NCBI RefSeq assembly: GCF_000213055.1 | Contig: NZ_CM001165.1 | Coordinates: forward strand, 5,788,945 to 5,852,944 | Length of the DNA: 64,000 bases | Source of the DNA: Streptomyces sp. Tu6071 | GTDB lineage: Bacteria > Actinomycetota > Actinomycetes > Streptomycetales > Streptomycetaceae | Direction: 5' to 3' | Shown here: positions 52,325 through 60,300 of the stretch, one piece after another | Position numbering within the stretch: the first letter of the stretch is position 1 | Layout: the number at the start of each line of letters is the position of its first letter | Notes under the pieces: generated by a model | Database searches by the model: none | Told to the model about the DNA's origin: nothing | The model's input: only the letters and a program-made list of their open reading frames with translations | Position numbers and translations under genes: made by a program

Positions 52325-53344
52325 TCAGACCTGCCCGGCCTTCTCCAGCGAGGCGCAGCACGTCTCCGTGATGAGCCGCGTCACCACGTACGGGTCCACG
52401 TTCGCGTTCGGGCGGCGGTCCTCGATGTACCCCTTGCCGTCCTTCTCGACCTGCCACGGAATCCGCACCGAGGCGCCCCGGTCGGAGACCCCGTAGCTGT
52501 ACTCGTTCCACGGGGCCGTCTCGTGGAGCCCGGTGAGGCGGTCGTCGATGCCCGCGCCGTAGTTCTTCACGTGGTCGAGCGGCTTGGAGCCCTCGCCGAG
52601 CGATTCGCAGGCGGTGACGATCGCCTCGTAGCCCTCGCGCATCGCCTTCGTCGAGAAGTTGGTGTGCGCGCCCGCGCCGTTCCAGTCGCCCTTCACCGGC
52701 TTCGGGTCGAGCGTCGCCGAGACGCCGAAGTCCTCGGCAGTGCGGTAGAGCAGCCAGCGCGCGACCCACAGCTGGTCCGAGACGTCCAGCGGCGAGAGCG
52801 GGCCGACCTGGAACTCCCACTGCCCCGGCATGACCTCGGCGTTGATGCCGGAGATGCCGAGCCCGGCGGCGAGGCAGTTGGCGAGGTGGGCCTCGACGAT
52901 CTCGCGGCCGAAGATCTCGTCCGCACCGACGCCGCAGTAGTAACCGCCCTGCGCGGCGGGGAAACCGTTCTCGGGGAAGCCGAGCGGGCGGCTGCCCTTG
53001 AAGAAGGTGTACTCCTGCTCGATCCCGAAGATCGGCTCCTGGGCGGCGAACTTCTCGGCCACGGCCCGCAGTTCGGCGCGCGTGTTGCTCGGGTGCGGGG
53101 TGAGGTCGGTGTCGAGGACCTCGCACAGGACGAGGACGTCGGCGCCGCCCCGGATCGGGTCGGGACACGTGAGGACCGGCTGGAGCACGCAGTCCGAGGA
53201 GTGGCCCTCGGCCTGGTTCGTGGAGGAGCCGTCGAAGCCCCACACGCCCGGCTCCGCGCCGTCCGCGACGATCTTCGTCTTCGACCGGAGCTTGGCGGTC
53301 GGCTGGGTGCCGTCGATCCAGATGTACTCGGCCTTGAAGCTCAC
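52325..53344 (-). CDS. glnII: Type II (eukaryotic-like) glutamine synthetase
   Basis: 339 residues from GTG 53344, giving the familiar N-terminus SFKAEYIWIDGTQ; a GTG at 53362 would add six residues. Landmarks are GFDGSSTNQAEG, CPDPIRGGADVLVLCEV, GIEQEYTFF, NAEVMPGQWEFQVG, KPVKGDWNGAGAHTN and DRGASVRIPW. It makes glutamine from glutamate and ammonia and, unlike GlnA, is not adenylylated. The promoter carries an array of four GlnR-type pentamers 83-120 bp upstream, so nitrogen-limited activation or repression by GlnR is expected. A strong terminator closes the unit. Confidence 0.96.
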   Translation of the reverse strand: MSFKAEYIWIDGTQPTAKLRSKTKIVADGAEPGVWGFDGSSTNQAEGHSSDCVLQPVLTCPDPIRGGADVLVLCEVLDTDLTPHPSNTRAELRAVAEKFAAQEPIFGIEQEYTFFKGSRPLGFPENGFPAAQGGYYCGVGADEIFGREIVEAHLANCLAAGLGISGINAEVMPGQWEFQVGPLSPLDVSDQLWVARWLLYRTAEDFGVSATLDPKPVKGDWNGAGAHTNFSTKAMREGYEAIVTACESLGEGSKPLDHVKNYGAGIDDRLTGLHETAPWNEYSYGVSDRGASVRIPWQVEKDGKGYIEDRRPNANVDPYVVTRLITETCCASLEKAGQV

Positions 53345-53426
53345 AGCGGTTACTTCCTTCACAGCACGACGCGCCCTCGGGGCGCGGGGGGCGGGTGCGG
53401 GGACGCCCGCAGAATGGCAAGGGGCG

Positions 53427-53464
53427 GTTGCCCGGCCGTTGCCCCGGTGTGAACCGCGTGTTAC
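53427..53464 (-). promoter_or_regulatory. Four-pentamer GlnR-type binding array upstream of glnII
   Basis: Read on the minus strand: GTAAC, TTCAC, GCAAC, GCAAC, each separated by exactly six bases (starts 11 bp apart). GlnR boxes are GTNAC-N6-GAAAC with 11-bp spacing, so the first and later pentamers fit the phasing and most bases. The array ends about 83 bp before the glnII start. Confidence 0.72.
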
Positions 53465-53585
53465 CCGGACGCGCCGCCGCCCCCGGGCCGCTCACGGGCG
53501 GGTCCGAAGGGGCCGAGGAGGCGCCGTCGCACCCCTGTGGCGCCCCCGCGTTCGAACACCTCAAATCCCCTGCCACCAGCGGCTT

Positions 53586-53608
53586 TTGTCAGTGCCCGGC
53601 AGTAGAAT
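53586..53608 (+). promoter_or_regulatory. RecA-independent (PafBC-type) DNA-damage promoter
   Basis: TTGTCAGTG, then eight bases, then TAGAAT. This fits the mycobacterial/Streptomyces RecA-NDp motif tTGTCRgtg-N8-TAnnnT exactly, with correct spacing to a start about 90 bp downstream. Two GTTCGAAC palindromes flank it at 53550 and 53618. Confidence 0.75.
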
Positions 53609-53696
53609 GGGGGCAGTGTTCGAACGTGGACGGGGTGCCGGGACCGGCCCCACGAGTGACCGGTCTCACCCCGTCCGACGGCTCAGGAGGATGCCC

Positions 53697-54005
53697 GTGG
53701 CCCGAGCAGCGACCCTCGACCCGACCGCCCCCGCGACCGCTTCCACGACCCCGCTCTTCGACCTCCCCTACATGCCCGTCGAGAAGAGGGCGCTGCCCGC
53801 GGGCCGCCCCCGCGAGTGGTACATCGCGCACAACCGCCGCCTCAAGGCGATGCGGCTCGCGATCGTGCTCCTCGACGCGGGCGTCTGGCGCCCCGAGCAG
53901 GCCCCCGACCGCACCATCCGGCTCGCCGCCGAGCGCGTCGGCATCCACCCGCCGTCCCCCGTGACGTGCCACATGGTCCGCGCGCTGATGCGCTACAGCC
54001 GCTGA
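53697..54005 (+). CDS. Unknown 102-residue basic protein under a DNA-damage-type promoter
   Basis: Start GTG 53697 is fixed by AGGAGG six bases upstream; the ATG at 53691 touches the ribosome site. The product is soluble and Arg/Pro-rich, with a helical middle: REWYIAHNRRLKAMRLAIVLL (REWYIAHNRR then LKAMRLAIVLLDAG), then RTIRLAAERVGIHPPSP and VTCHMVRALMRYS. No domain is recognised. The segment spacing hints at a small DNA-binding or adaptor protein. The promoter motif predicts induction by DNA damage through PafBC. It converges on the DUF1254 gene. Function is unknown, but it deserves attention. Confidence 0.78.
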   Translation: MARAATLDPTAPATASTTPLFDLPYMPVEKRALPAGRPREWYIAHNRRLKAMRLAIVLLDAGVWRPEQAPDRTIRLAAERVGIHPPSPVTCHMVRALMRYSR

Positions 54006-54039
54006 CGAGGGGCCCGCGAAGGCTCGTACGGCGACGGGG

Positions 54040-55443
54040 TCACTCCGGCTCCTCCCGTACGAGCCCCGGCACCCGGTAGCCCGCCTCCGGCACGTACAGC
54101 CGCAGCACCGCCCGGAAGGGCCCCGCGGGAACCGGCACCCAGTTCGCCGCGGCCGCGCGCGGCGGTCGCGCCGCCAGGCGCAGGAACACGGCGCCGTCCG
54201 GCTCGCGGACGAGGCCGGGCGTGCGGTCGCTCACCGCGCGCGGCTCGGGACCCGGGCTGCGCGGCACCTCGTGCGCGCTCAGCGCCCAGCCGTAGGCGGG
54301 CGGCGGGGGCGGCAGGCGCAACGTGTAGGCGTACGCCCCGTCGAGCCGCTCCCCGGCCGCGTCCCGGTACGTCTGCGTCGTCGTCGCCTCGTACCCGTGC
54401 GGCCCCCACAGTCCGACCCGGGCGGCGACCGCGCGCCGCAGATACGCCTCGGAGCGGTCCCCGACGCGCCACAGCTCCGCGTCGAGCGTGCCGGGGCCGA
54501 GGTGGTCGAGGTTGAAGTCGAAGAGATGCGCCGCCCCCTCCCAGCCGCCGGAGCACCCGCCCGCCTTCGGGGGGTCACCGCCCGCCGCGACGCCACCCGC
54601 CGGTGCGCCGTCGTCCTCGGCGGGAGCCCCGCCTCCGGCCACCGAGCCCCCGTCCCGGCTCCACCGCCACGCCGCCGCCTCGACCTGCGCGCGCCCCGCC
54701 GCCTCGCCCTCCTCCAGCGCCCACCGCAGCTCCGCAGCCGGTTCCGCGTACGGCGTCGCGCCCTCCTCCAGGAGGCCCAGCGACTGGAACCGCTCCTGGT
54801 AGGCGCGATCGGCCCCCGAGGGCGGGAAATCACCCGCCCACACCCGCAGCCGCTCCCAGAACCGCAAGGCGGGCTCGGCGAGCGGATCGCCGCCGGGGAG
54901 CCCGCCGCGCCCCAGGCCCGGCGCGGTGAGCGGGTGCAGCGCGAGGCCGCCCCGCAGCTCCCGTACCGCCGCGACGTCCTCCGCGTCCGCGAGCGCGCAC
55001 GCGTACCGCACCACGAGCGTCGCGACCGCCGTCGGCGCCTCGATCACCTCGCGCACACTCCCCGGCACCTGCCCCTCCCAGCCGGGCGGCGCGAGCAGCC
55101 AGCTGCCGCCGTCCGCGCCGCCCGCGCGCAGCCCCGCGTACGCGAAGTCGTTGGTCCACGCGTCCACGAACTGGTACACGGCGTAGCGCGGACCGCTCGG
55201 CGGGACCTGGAGGACGAGCGGCCCCTCGGAGAGGTCGAGATGGGCGAGCGAGCACAGGGTGCCCTCGTCTCCGGGCCAGCCCGTGGCGGGATCGGCGTGC
55301 GCGAAGTGGTTGAAGGCCGTCGCCGGGAGCGAGCCGAGCCCGTCCTGCGTGAGCAGCCCGACGGTCTCCAGGCCCCGCACGAGCGGCGCGCCGTAGACGT
55401 ACGCCTCGGCGGCGAGCGAAGCCGCCCGGGTCTCGTGGCCCAT
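54040..55443 (-). CDS. DUF1254/DUF1214 domain protein
   Basis: 467 residues from ATG 55443 (CAGGAGGAGG upstream). The N-terminal part carries the DUF1254 pattern: EAYVYGAPLVRGLETVGL, then FNHFAHADP, PRYAVYQFVDAWTNDFAYAG. The C-terminal part carries DUF1214: WVPVPAGPFRAVLRLYVPE. No signal peptide is visible, whereas many relatives are exported. A Gly/Ala/Pro insertion of about 35 residues lies mid-protein (near 285-320). The role of the family is unknown; some cluster with lipid or surface-modification genes. The upstream 317 bp contains a direct repeat at 55647. Confidence 0.85.
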   Translation of the reverse strand: MGHETRAASLAAEAYVYGAPLVRGLETVGLLTQDGLGSLPATAFNHFAHADPATGWPGDEGTLCSLAHLDLSEGPLVLQVPPSGPRYAVYQFVDAWTNDFAYAGLRAGGADGGSWLLAPPGWEGQVPGSVREVIEAPTAVATLVVRYACALADAEDVAAVRELRGGLALHPLTAPGLGRGGLPGGDPLAEPALRFWERLRVWAGDFPPSGADRAYQERFQSLGLLEEGATPYAEPAAELRWALEEGEAAGRAQVEAAAWRWSRDGGSVAGGGAPAEDDGAPAGGVAAGGDPPKAGGCSGGWEGAAHLFDFNLDHLGPGTLDAELWRVGDRSEAYLRRAVAARVGLWGPHGYEATTTQTYRDAAGERLDGAYAYTLRLPPPPPAYGWALSAHEVPRSPGPEPRAVSDRTPGLVREPDGAVFLRLAARPPRAAAANWVPVPAGPFRAVLRLYVPEAGYRVPGLVREEPE

Positions 55444-55646
55444 CCCGCCTCCTCCTGCCTGCCTCGTCTCAAGGTCACACGCCCCCCGTCGTCCCGCATC
55501 CCGAGTCGTACGCGATTGCGGCCCGTCCCCTCGCCGGGTGGCGCGCGTCCCCCACACGGACCGACGCGGAATCGGACAGGCGCGCTCGCGAGGGCCGCAA
55601 GGGTGAACCGGCGCAGCGCCCGCGCGCCTGGCTCGTTGGCCGGACA

Positions 55647-55682
55647 GATCGCCTTGCGTGAGCAAGTGATCGCCATACGTGA
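55647..55682. promoter_or_regulatory. Direct repeat with inner palindrome in the DUF1254 / 55761 divergent region
   Basis: GATCGCC-TTGCGTGA at 55647-55661 and GATCGCC-ATACGTGA at 55668-55682, 21 bp (two helical turns) apart. The first copy overlaps CTTGC-GTGA-GCAAG. Looks like a regulator site, but no regulator is adjacent. Confidence 0.35.
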
Positions 55683-55760
55683 CGAACGGCGCGTGCGTGC
55701 CCGGGTGGAACCGCCCGAACATGTACGTACCGGACAGCCCGTACGAGAGGACGCCGCCGC

Positions 55761-55940
55761 ATGCCCCAGCCGCCCGCACACCCCGTCCCCGCACACCCCG
55801 TCCCCGCACACCCCGCCCCCGCACCCGCCGCATCCGCAGCTCCCGCGACCGCCCCCGCGCACCCCGCATCCGCGGCTCCCGCTCCCGCACGCCCCGCATC
55901 CCCGCGCCCCGTCCCCTCGCGTCCCGGGGGCGCGCGGTGA
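55761..55940 (+). CDS. Possible 59-residue Pro/Ala-rich small protein coupled to the next gene
   Basis: ATG 55761 (GAGAGGA ten bases before) to a TGA at 55938-55940 that overlaps the GTG at 55937 (GTGA). The peptide consists of repeats such as HPVPA and APAPAASAAP, and the DNA has CACACCCCGTCCCCG repeats. Low-complexity and GC-biased, so it may be a chance frame, but the coupled stop-start is typical of real streptomycete genes. Confidence 0.4.
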   Translation: MPQPPAHPVPAHPVPAHPAPAPAASAAPATAPAHPASAAPAPARPASPRPVPSRPGGAR

Positions 55941-56260
55941 GCCGCCTCTCGCTCGCGCTGGGCGCCGCGCACCTCGCCGGAGTGGTCTGGCTCGGGCACT
56001 GCGCCACGGCGAGCGCGCGGAACGGCGCCTGGTGGACGACCCTCGCCTTCGTCGCCGGCTCCGCGCTCCTCGTCACCGCGATCCTGCGCGAGCACGAGTG
56101 CGCCGAGGAGCACGTCCCGCGCCCCGCGCCCGTCCCGCCCCCGCGGCCCGTCGCCGACTGGCAGGTCTTCGAGGCGCTCTGCTGCCTGCGGGCCTGGGAG
56201 ACGCGGGGCCGCGCGCACGATCCCGCGCACTGCTCGTGCCGCGACTCGCTGTCCTCGTGA
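55937..56260 (+). CDS. Small two-helix membrane protein with Cys/His tail
   Basis: 107 residues from GTG 55937. Two hydrophobic segments (about 5-20 and 30-48), then a Pro-rich stretch and a C-terminal segment with HECAEEH and AHCSC. The arrangement of His and Cys could bind a metal, but no family is known to me. The start is coupled to the 55761 frame. A longer in-frame start at 55679 would add Arg/Pro repeats and is less likely. Confidence 0.6.
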   Translation: MSRLSLALGAAHLAGVVWLGHCATASARNGAWWTTLAFVAGSALLVTAILREHECAEEHVPRPAPVPPPRPVADWQVFEALCCLRAWETRGRAHDPAHCSCRDSLSS

Positions 56261-56347
56261 GGGGTGCTGAACGGCTGTGAGGAACCCGTGAACGCGGAGG
56301 GAGGGGGTGCGTCGGGGCGCCCGTGGCGCTTGAGGCAGGATGCGCAT

Positions 56348-56725
56348 ATGCCCGAACCCGCAGAGTCGCCCGAGCCGGAACCGGCGGACGAGACCTCCGC
56401 CGACCCCGAGAGACGCGCCCTGCCCGCCGACGCCGCGGCGATGTGGCTCGTCCGGGCCTCCGGTGAGCTGGATCTCGACACCGTGGGAGCGCTTCGCGAG
56501 GAGCTGGAGGAGGCCGCCGCGCGCTACCCGGTCGTCATACTCGACCTGAGCCGCGTCGACTTCGGCGACTCCAGCTTCCTCAACCTCCTCATCCGCGTCC
56601 GCGCCACGACCCGGCTGCGCCTGGTAGCGCCCACCGAGCCGCTGCGCCAGCTCTTCGCGCTGACGGGCACGGACACGGTCCTCGACGTGTACGACACGAT
56701 CGGCGAGGCGATCGACGCGGGCTGA
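56348..56725 (+). CDS. STAS-domain anti-anti-sigma factor
   Basis: 125 residues from ATG 56348. STAS fold: WLVRASGELDLDTVGALREEL, then VILDLSRVDFGDSSFLNLLIRVR, where the Ser of DSS (about 76-78) is the usual phosphorylation site. The N-terminal 30 residues are an acidic Pro-Glu extension. Such proteins bind an HATPase anti-sigma factor and release a sigma factor when dephosphorylated. The convergent gene 56733 encodes exactly such a kinase, eight bases away, so they likely form a partner pair, perhaps for a SigB-like factor not in this window. Confidence 0.9.
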   Translation: MPEPAESPEPEPADETSADPERRALPADAAAMWLVRASGELDLDTVGALREELEEAAARYPVVILDLSRVDFGDSSFLNLLIRVRATTRLRLVAPTEPLRQLFALTGTDTVLDVYDTIGEAIDAG

Positions 56726-56732
56726 GGACCCG

Positions 56733-57245
56733 TCACCGCTCCCCGGACCGCGGCGGCTTGCGCTGCGCGGGCACGAAGCCGGGGTGCTCGTACGTGCTGT
56801 GGGAGGACGTCAGCGGCAGCCGAGCCCGCACCGTCTTGCCGGAACCCGGTTCCTCCATCACCTCCACGCGCGCGAGCCGCCGCACGAGCCCCCACCCGTA
56901 CCCGCCCTCGCGCACGAGCGGGCGCGGCGTCCGCTCGACCGGCATCGCGTCCGACCCGTCCGAGACGCTGATCTCCACCTCGCCGTCCCCGATGCTCACC
57001 CGGAACCCGGTGACGCCGCCCGCGTGCCGCACGGCGTTGCTCACCAGCTCCGAGGCGACGAGCACGGCATCGGCGAGCACGAGCACGTCCACGGGCGGCC
57101 GAACCGCCAGCAGGGCGTCGTACACCCGCTCCCTCGCCTCTCCGGGGCGCAGCCCGCCCCCGCCCCGGCCCCCGAGCCCCTCGCCCTTGTTCTCGCCCTC
57201 GATGCCGTGCCCTCCGGCATGCCCGTCCTCGTCCGACACCACCAC
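56733..57245 (-). CDS. HATPase_c anti-sigma/serine-kinase (RsbW-like)
   Basis: 170 residues. Three GTGs in a row (57245, 57242, 57239) make the exact start uncertain. GHKL ATPase with N-box LVASELVSNAVRHAG (about 60-74), G1-like SDGSDAMP and G2 GGYGWGLVRRL. RsbW-type proteins phosphorylate STAS antagonists and hold sigma factors. Its partner is probably the convergent STAS protein. The first 40 residues are a Gly/Glu-rich disordered tail. Confidence 0.88.
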   Translation of the reverse strand: MVVSDEDGHAGGHGIEGENKGEGLGGRGGGGLRPGEARERVYDALLAVRPPVDVLVLADAVLVASELVSNAVRHAGGVTGFRVSIGDGEVEISVSDGSDAMPVERTPRPLVREGGYGWGLVRRLARVEVMEEPGSGKTVRARLPLTSSHSTYEHPGFVPAQRKPPRSGER

Positions 57246-57357
57246 TCACCTGCCCGCACTCGCTCCGCGTCCGGTCTCACCCGCCCCTGTGCACCGGGTG
57301 CCCCGAGCGGGGCGCGACGCACCTGTTTTGTGGGGAGAGGCTGTGGCGGGCTCAGGC

Positions 57358-60300
57358 TCAGGCGCTCGGAACGCGGGCGAGGGCGGCACGGAGGGTGTCG
57401 GCGGGGTCGGGGACGGTGAAGCCGAGGTCGCGGAGCTCGGCGACCACCCGGCGGATGGTGGTGTCACGGAGGAGGGCGGTGTGGTGGAGAAAGTGCAGGG
57501 GGAAGCCCTCGTGCCGGGAGAGCGAGCGGTGCCTCGCATCGACATCGGCGAGCGCGACGGCTTCCTTGAACGACATGCCGTCCGGCATGTCGGCCCGTGA
57601 CACGCGTATGCGGTACGAGGTGAGGACGCGGACGACGTCGGCGGGAGGGATGTTGAGATCGCGTGCGAGGGGCAGCACGAAGTGGAAGGGAATGACGTCG
57701 GCGCTGGTCAGTTCTCTCCACGCACCGGCGGCCGACAGGATCTCCGCGTCGAACGGCCCAGGCCGTGCGGGGACTTCCAACGGCAGGTCGAAGCCGTACG
57801 CGCGCAGGCGAGCGATCCTTTTCCGCAAGGCTTCCGGGTCACCCCCGTCCGCGAAGAGGTACGCGTAGGGCAGCGGGCCCGGCGGCATGAAGTCCTGGGG
57901 CTTCCACAGCGGGAGCGAGGGGAAATCCCCGGCGTCCGCGTCCTCCGGGAAGAGGGCGGGGACGGTGAAGCCGAGTGCCCCCAGCCTGTCCCGGACCACG
58001 AGGGGCGGAAGCCCCAGCGCCTCGGCGTGAGTGACGATCATCCTCGGTGTCACGGGCTCCTGCCGCTCCAGCCACGGGTATTCGCCGTCCGCCGACCGGC
58101 TCAGGAGCCGCAGCAGTTCGTGGTCCGGGCGGCCGGGAAGCCCCGAGCTGTCGACGCGCAGGCCGAGGCCGAGAGCGGAGAGCCGGCGGCACACCTCGCC
58201 GGTCGGGAGATCCAGGGCGAGGGCCAGGGCGGCGATGTGCCCCGGGGGAACGTCGCCGCCGGGACCGAGGAACCGCAGGCCCGTGGAACTGCCGGGCGCG
58301 GAGAGACGGAGCAGGGGCTCCGTCTCGGCCGTGCGGCGCCACCGCTCGTACTCGGCCGTTCCCAGGGGTTCCGGACGGGCGTGGCGAGCCGGGTCGTGAG
58401 CGGCGGTGCGACGGTGAAGGGGCGTGTGGAGGGGACGATGCGCAGAGGCTTCTCCCTCGTGGGGGTATCCGAGGTCCATGAGCTGGGCGGCGAGAGCCCT
58501 CGCGGGGCGCCCGTACGCGTGCGAGTCGATGTTCGTCCTCGGCAGACGTCGCCCCGGCCAGTGGCCCTGCGAGGTTTCGCGCGCTCGGACCAGGAGCCAC
58601 TGGTCCGAGGCGCGCGCTGTGCGCAGCGGTCGCCGCGACAGCACCTCCGGACACAGCTCGGCCAGCGAGCTGAGCGCGTCCCGCCGTCCGTGGGCGAGGA
58701 CACGCCATACGTAGATGTGGTCGGGCGCGTAACCCTCCGGCCGTACCACCCAGCTGTTCATCCCGCGGGACTGCTCCGGCAGGAGCAAGGAGACGTCCGC
58801 GGGAAACGTCCCCGTGAGGGGAGAGCAGAGAGGAACTCCCCGGTGCGTGATCTCGCGCCCCTGGCGGGCGAAGGCATCACCGACGAGGTCCGCCAGCGCG
58901 GCGCTGCCGTTCATCACGGAACGGAACCACTCGCTGAGCGGGAAGTCCGCGGGCACGTCCGCGAACACGGCCGCGGCCCGCTCGAGCAACGCGCCGATCG
59001 CGGGTCCGGCGTCATCGACGACGTGCTGCCGGTCGACGGAGAGCCGCTCGGGCGCGTCGGGGCCGCGCAGATTGACCACGGCCCCGGCCAGCCCGGCGTC
59101 GGTCCGTGCGAGTACCCCGCTCGGGTGCAAGGGCGACACCACGAGTCCGTCCACGAGCAGTCCGCCCCCTTCCTGGCACCAGAAGACCTGGGCCCCCTCC
59201 GGCTCGCGGGTCCAGGCGAGGGACCAGCCACTCGCGTTGATACCGGGGGGTTCCCGGAAGCGGTACTCGATGTCTCGCGTCCGCAGTCGCCCCGCCTCCC
59301 ACGTCGCCCACAGCGTCCCGTCCTCCGCCACCGTCCCGAACTCCGCCACCCCGAGCACCCGCTTCAGCACGTTCACGCACGACCACTCCTTTGCCACCAC
59401 CCCCTCTCGCAGGTACAGCCGCACCTTCGTCCCCGGTGCCCCTCTGTCCGCCTCCCGCACGATGCGGAACAGGTGCTCGGGGCCGCACACCGAGGCCCGC
59501 AGCACGGGCCCCGGCACGCCTTCCGGGCTCATCCGGCACGTCGTGACCCGGATCTCCTCGGCCAGCATGAAATAGCTCAACACCCCGATGCCGAAACGGC
59601 TGTTGGGGTACAGCCGGACCGGCGGGTCGAGCGCCTCCCACCGCGCCCGCTCCAGGCGGAACTCGGCCTGCTCGGCGAAGCGGGCGCCCGCGTGCGAGAA
59701 GACGCCGCGCAGCTCCGCCTCGCCCATCCCGACGCCGTTGTCCTCGCACTCCACGTACCTGCGCCCGTCCTCGTCCACGTCCTGCGTGAAGCGGATCCGT
59801 CCCTCGTAGGCGTTCGGCAGTGCACCCGTGCGGTCCAGGTACTGGCTCCGCGCGCGACGGTAGCGGCAGGCGTCCAGCGCGTTCTGGTAGAGCTCGCGGA
59901 CCGCGAGATCCCGGTCCTTGTACAGCTCGACGCCGACCGCGAGGCTCAGGAAGCGCCGGTCGTCGCTGCGGAACCGCGCATACCCCTCGAAGACGCCTCG
60001 CCCCGGGACCACTCCGGAGGAACTCAGGCGTGCGGGCAGCGCAAGGGGGACGATGCCCGTGGCGCGCACGGCGTGCAGCACCGTGTCGAGTCGCGCGGTG
60101 TACGCGCGCAGGGCCTCGACCACTGCCTCGTGATGGCACTCGGCCCGCAGGACGGGGAGTTCGGCCGTCCCGCCCCACGTCGCCCCGGCGAGCGTACGGC
60201 GCAGCCCGGCCATGTCCACGGGGTACGGGATCGCGACGTGCTCGGCGACGATGTCGGGCAGCCCGGCCGCCTCGACAGCCATCCCGTGCGCGAGCGTGGC

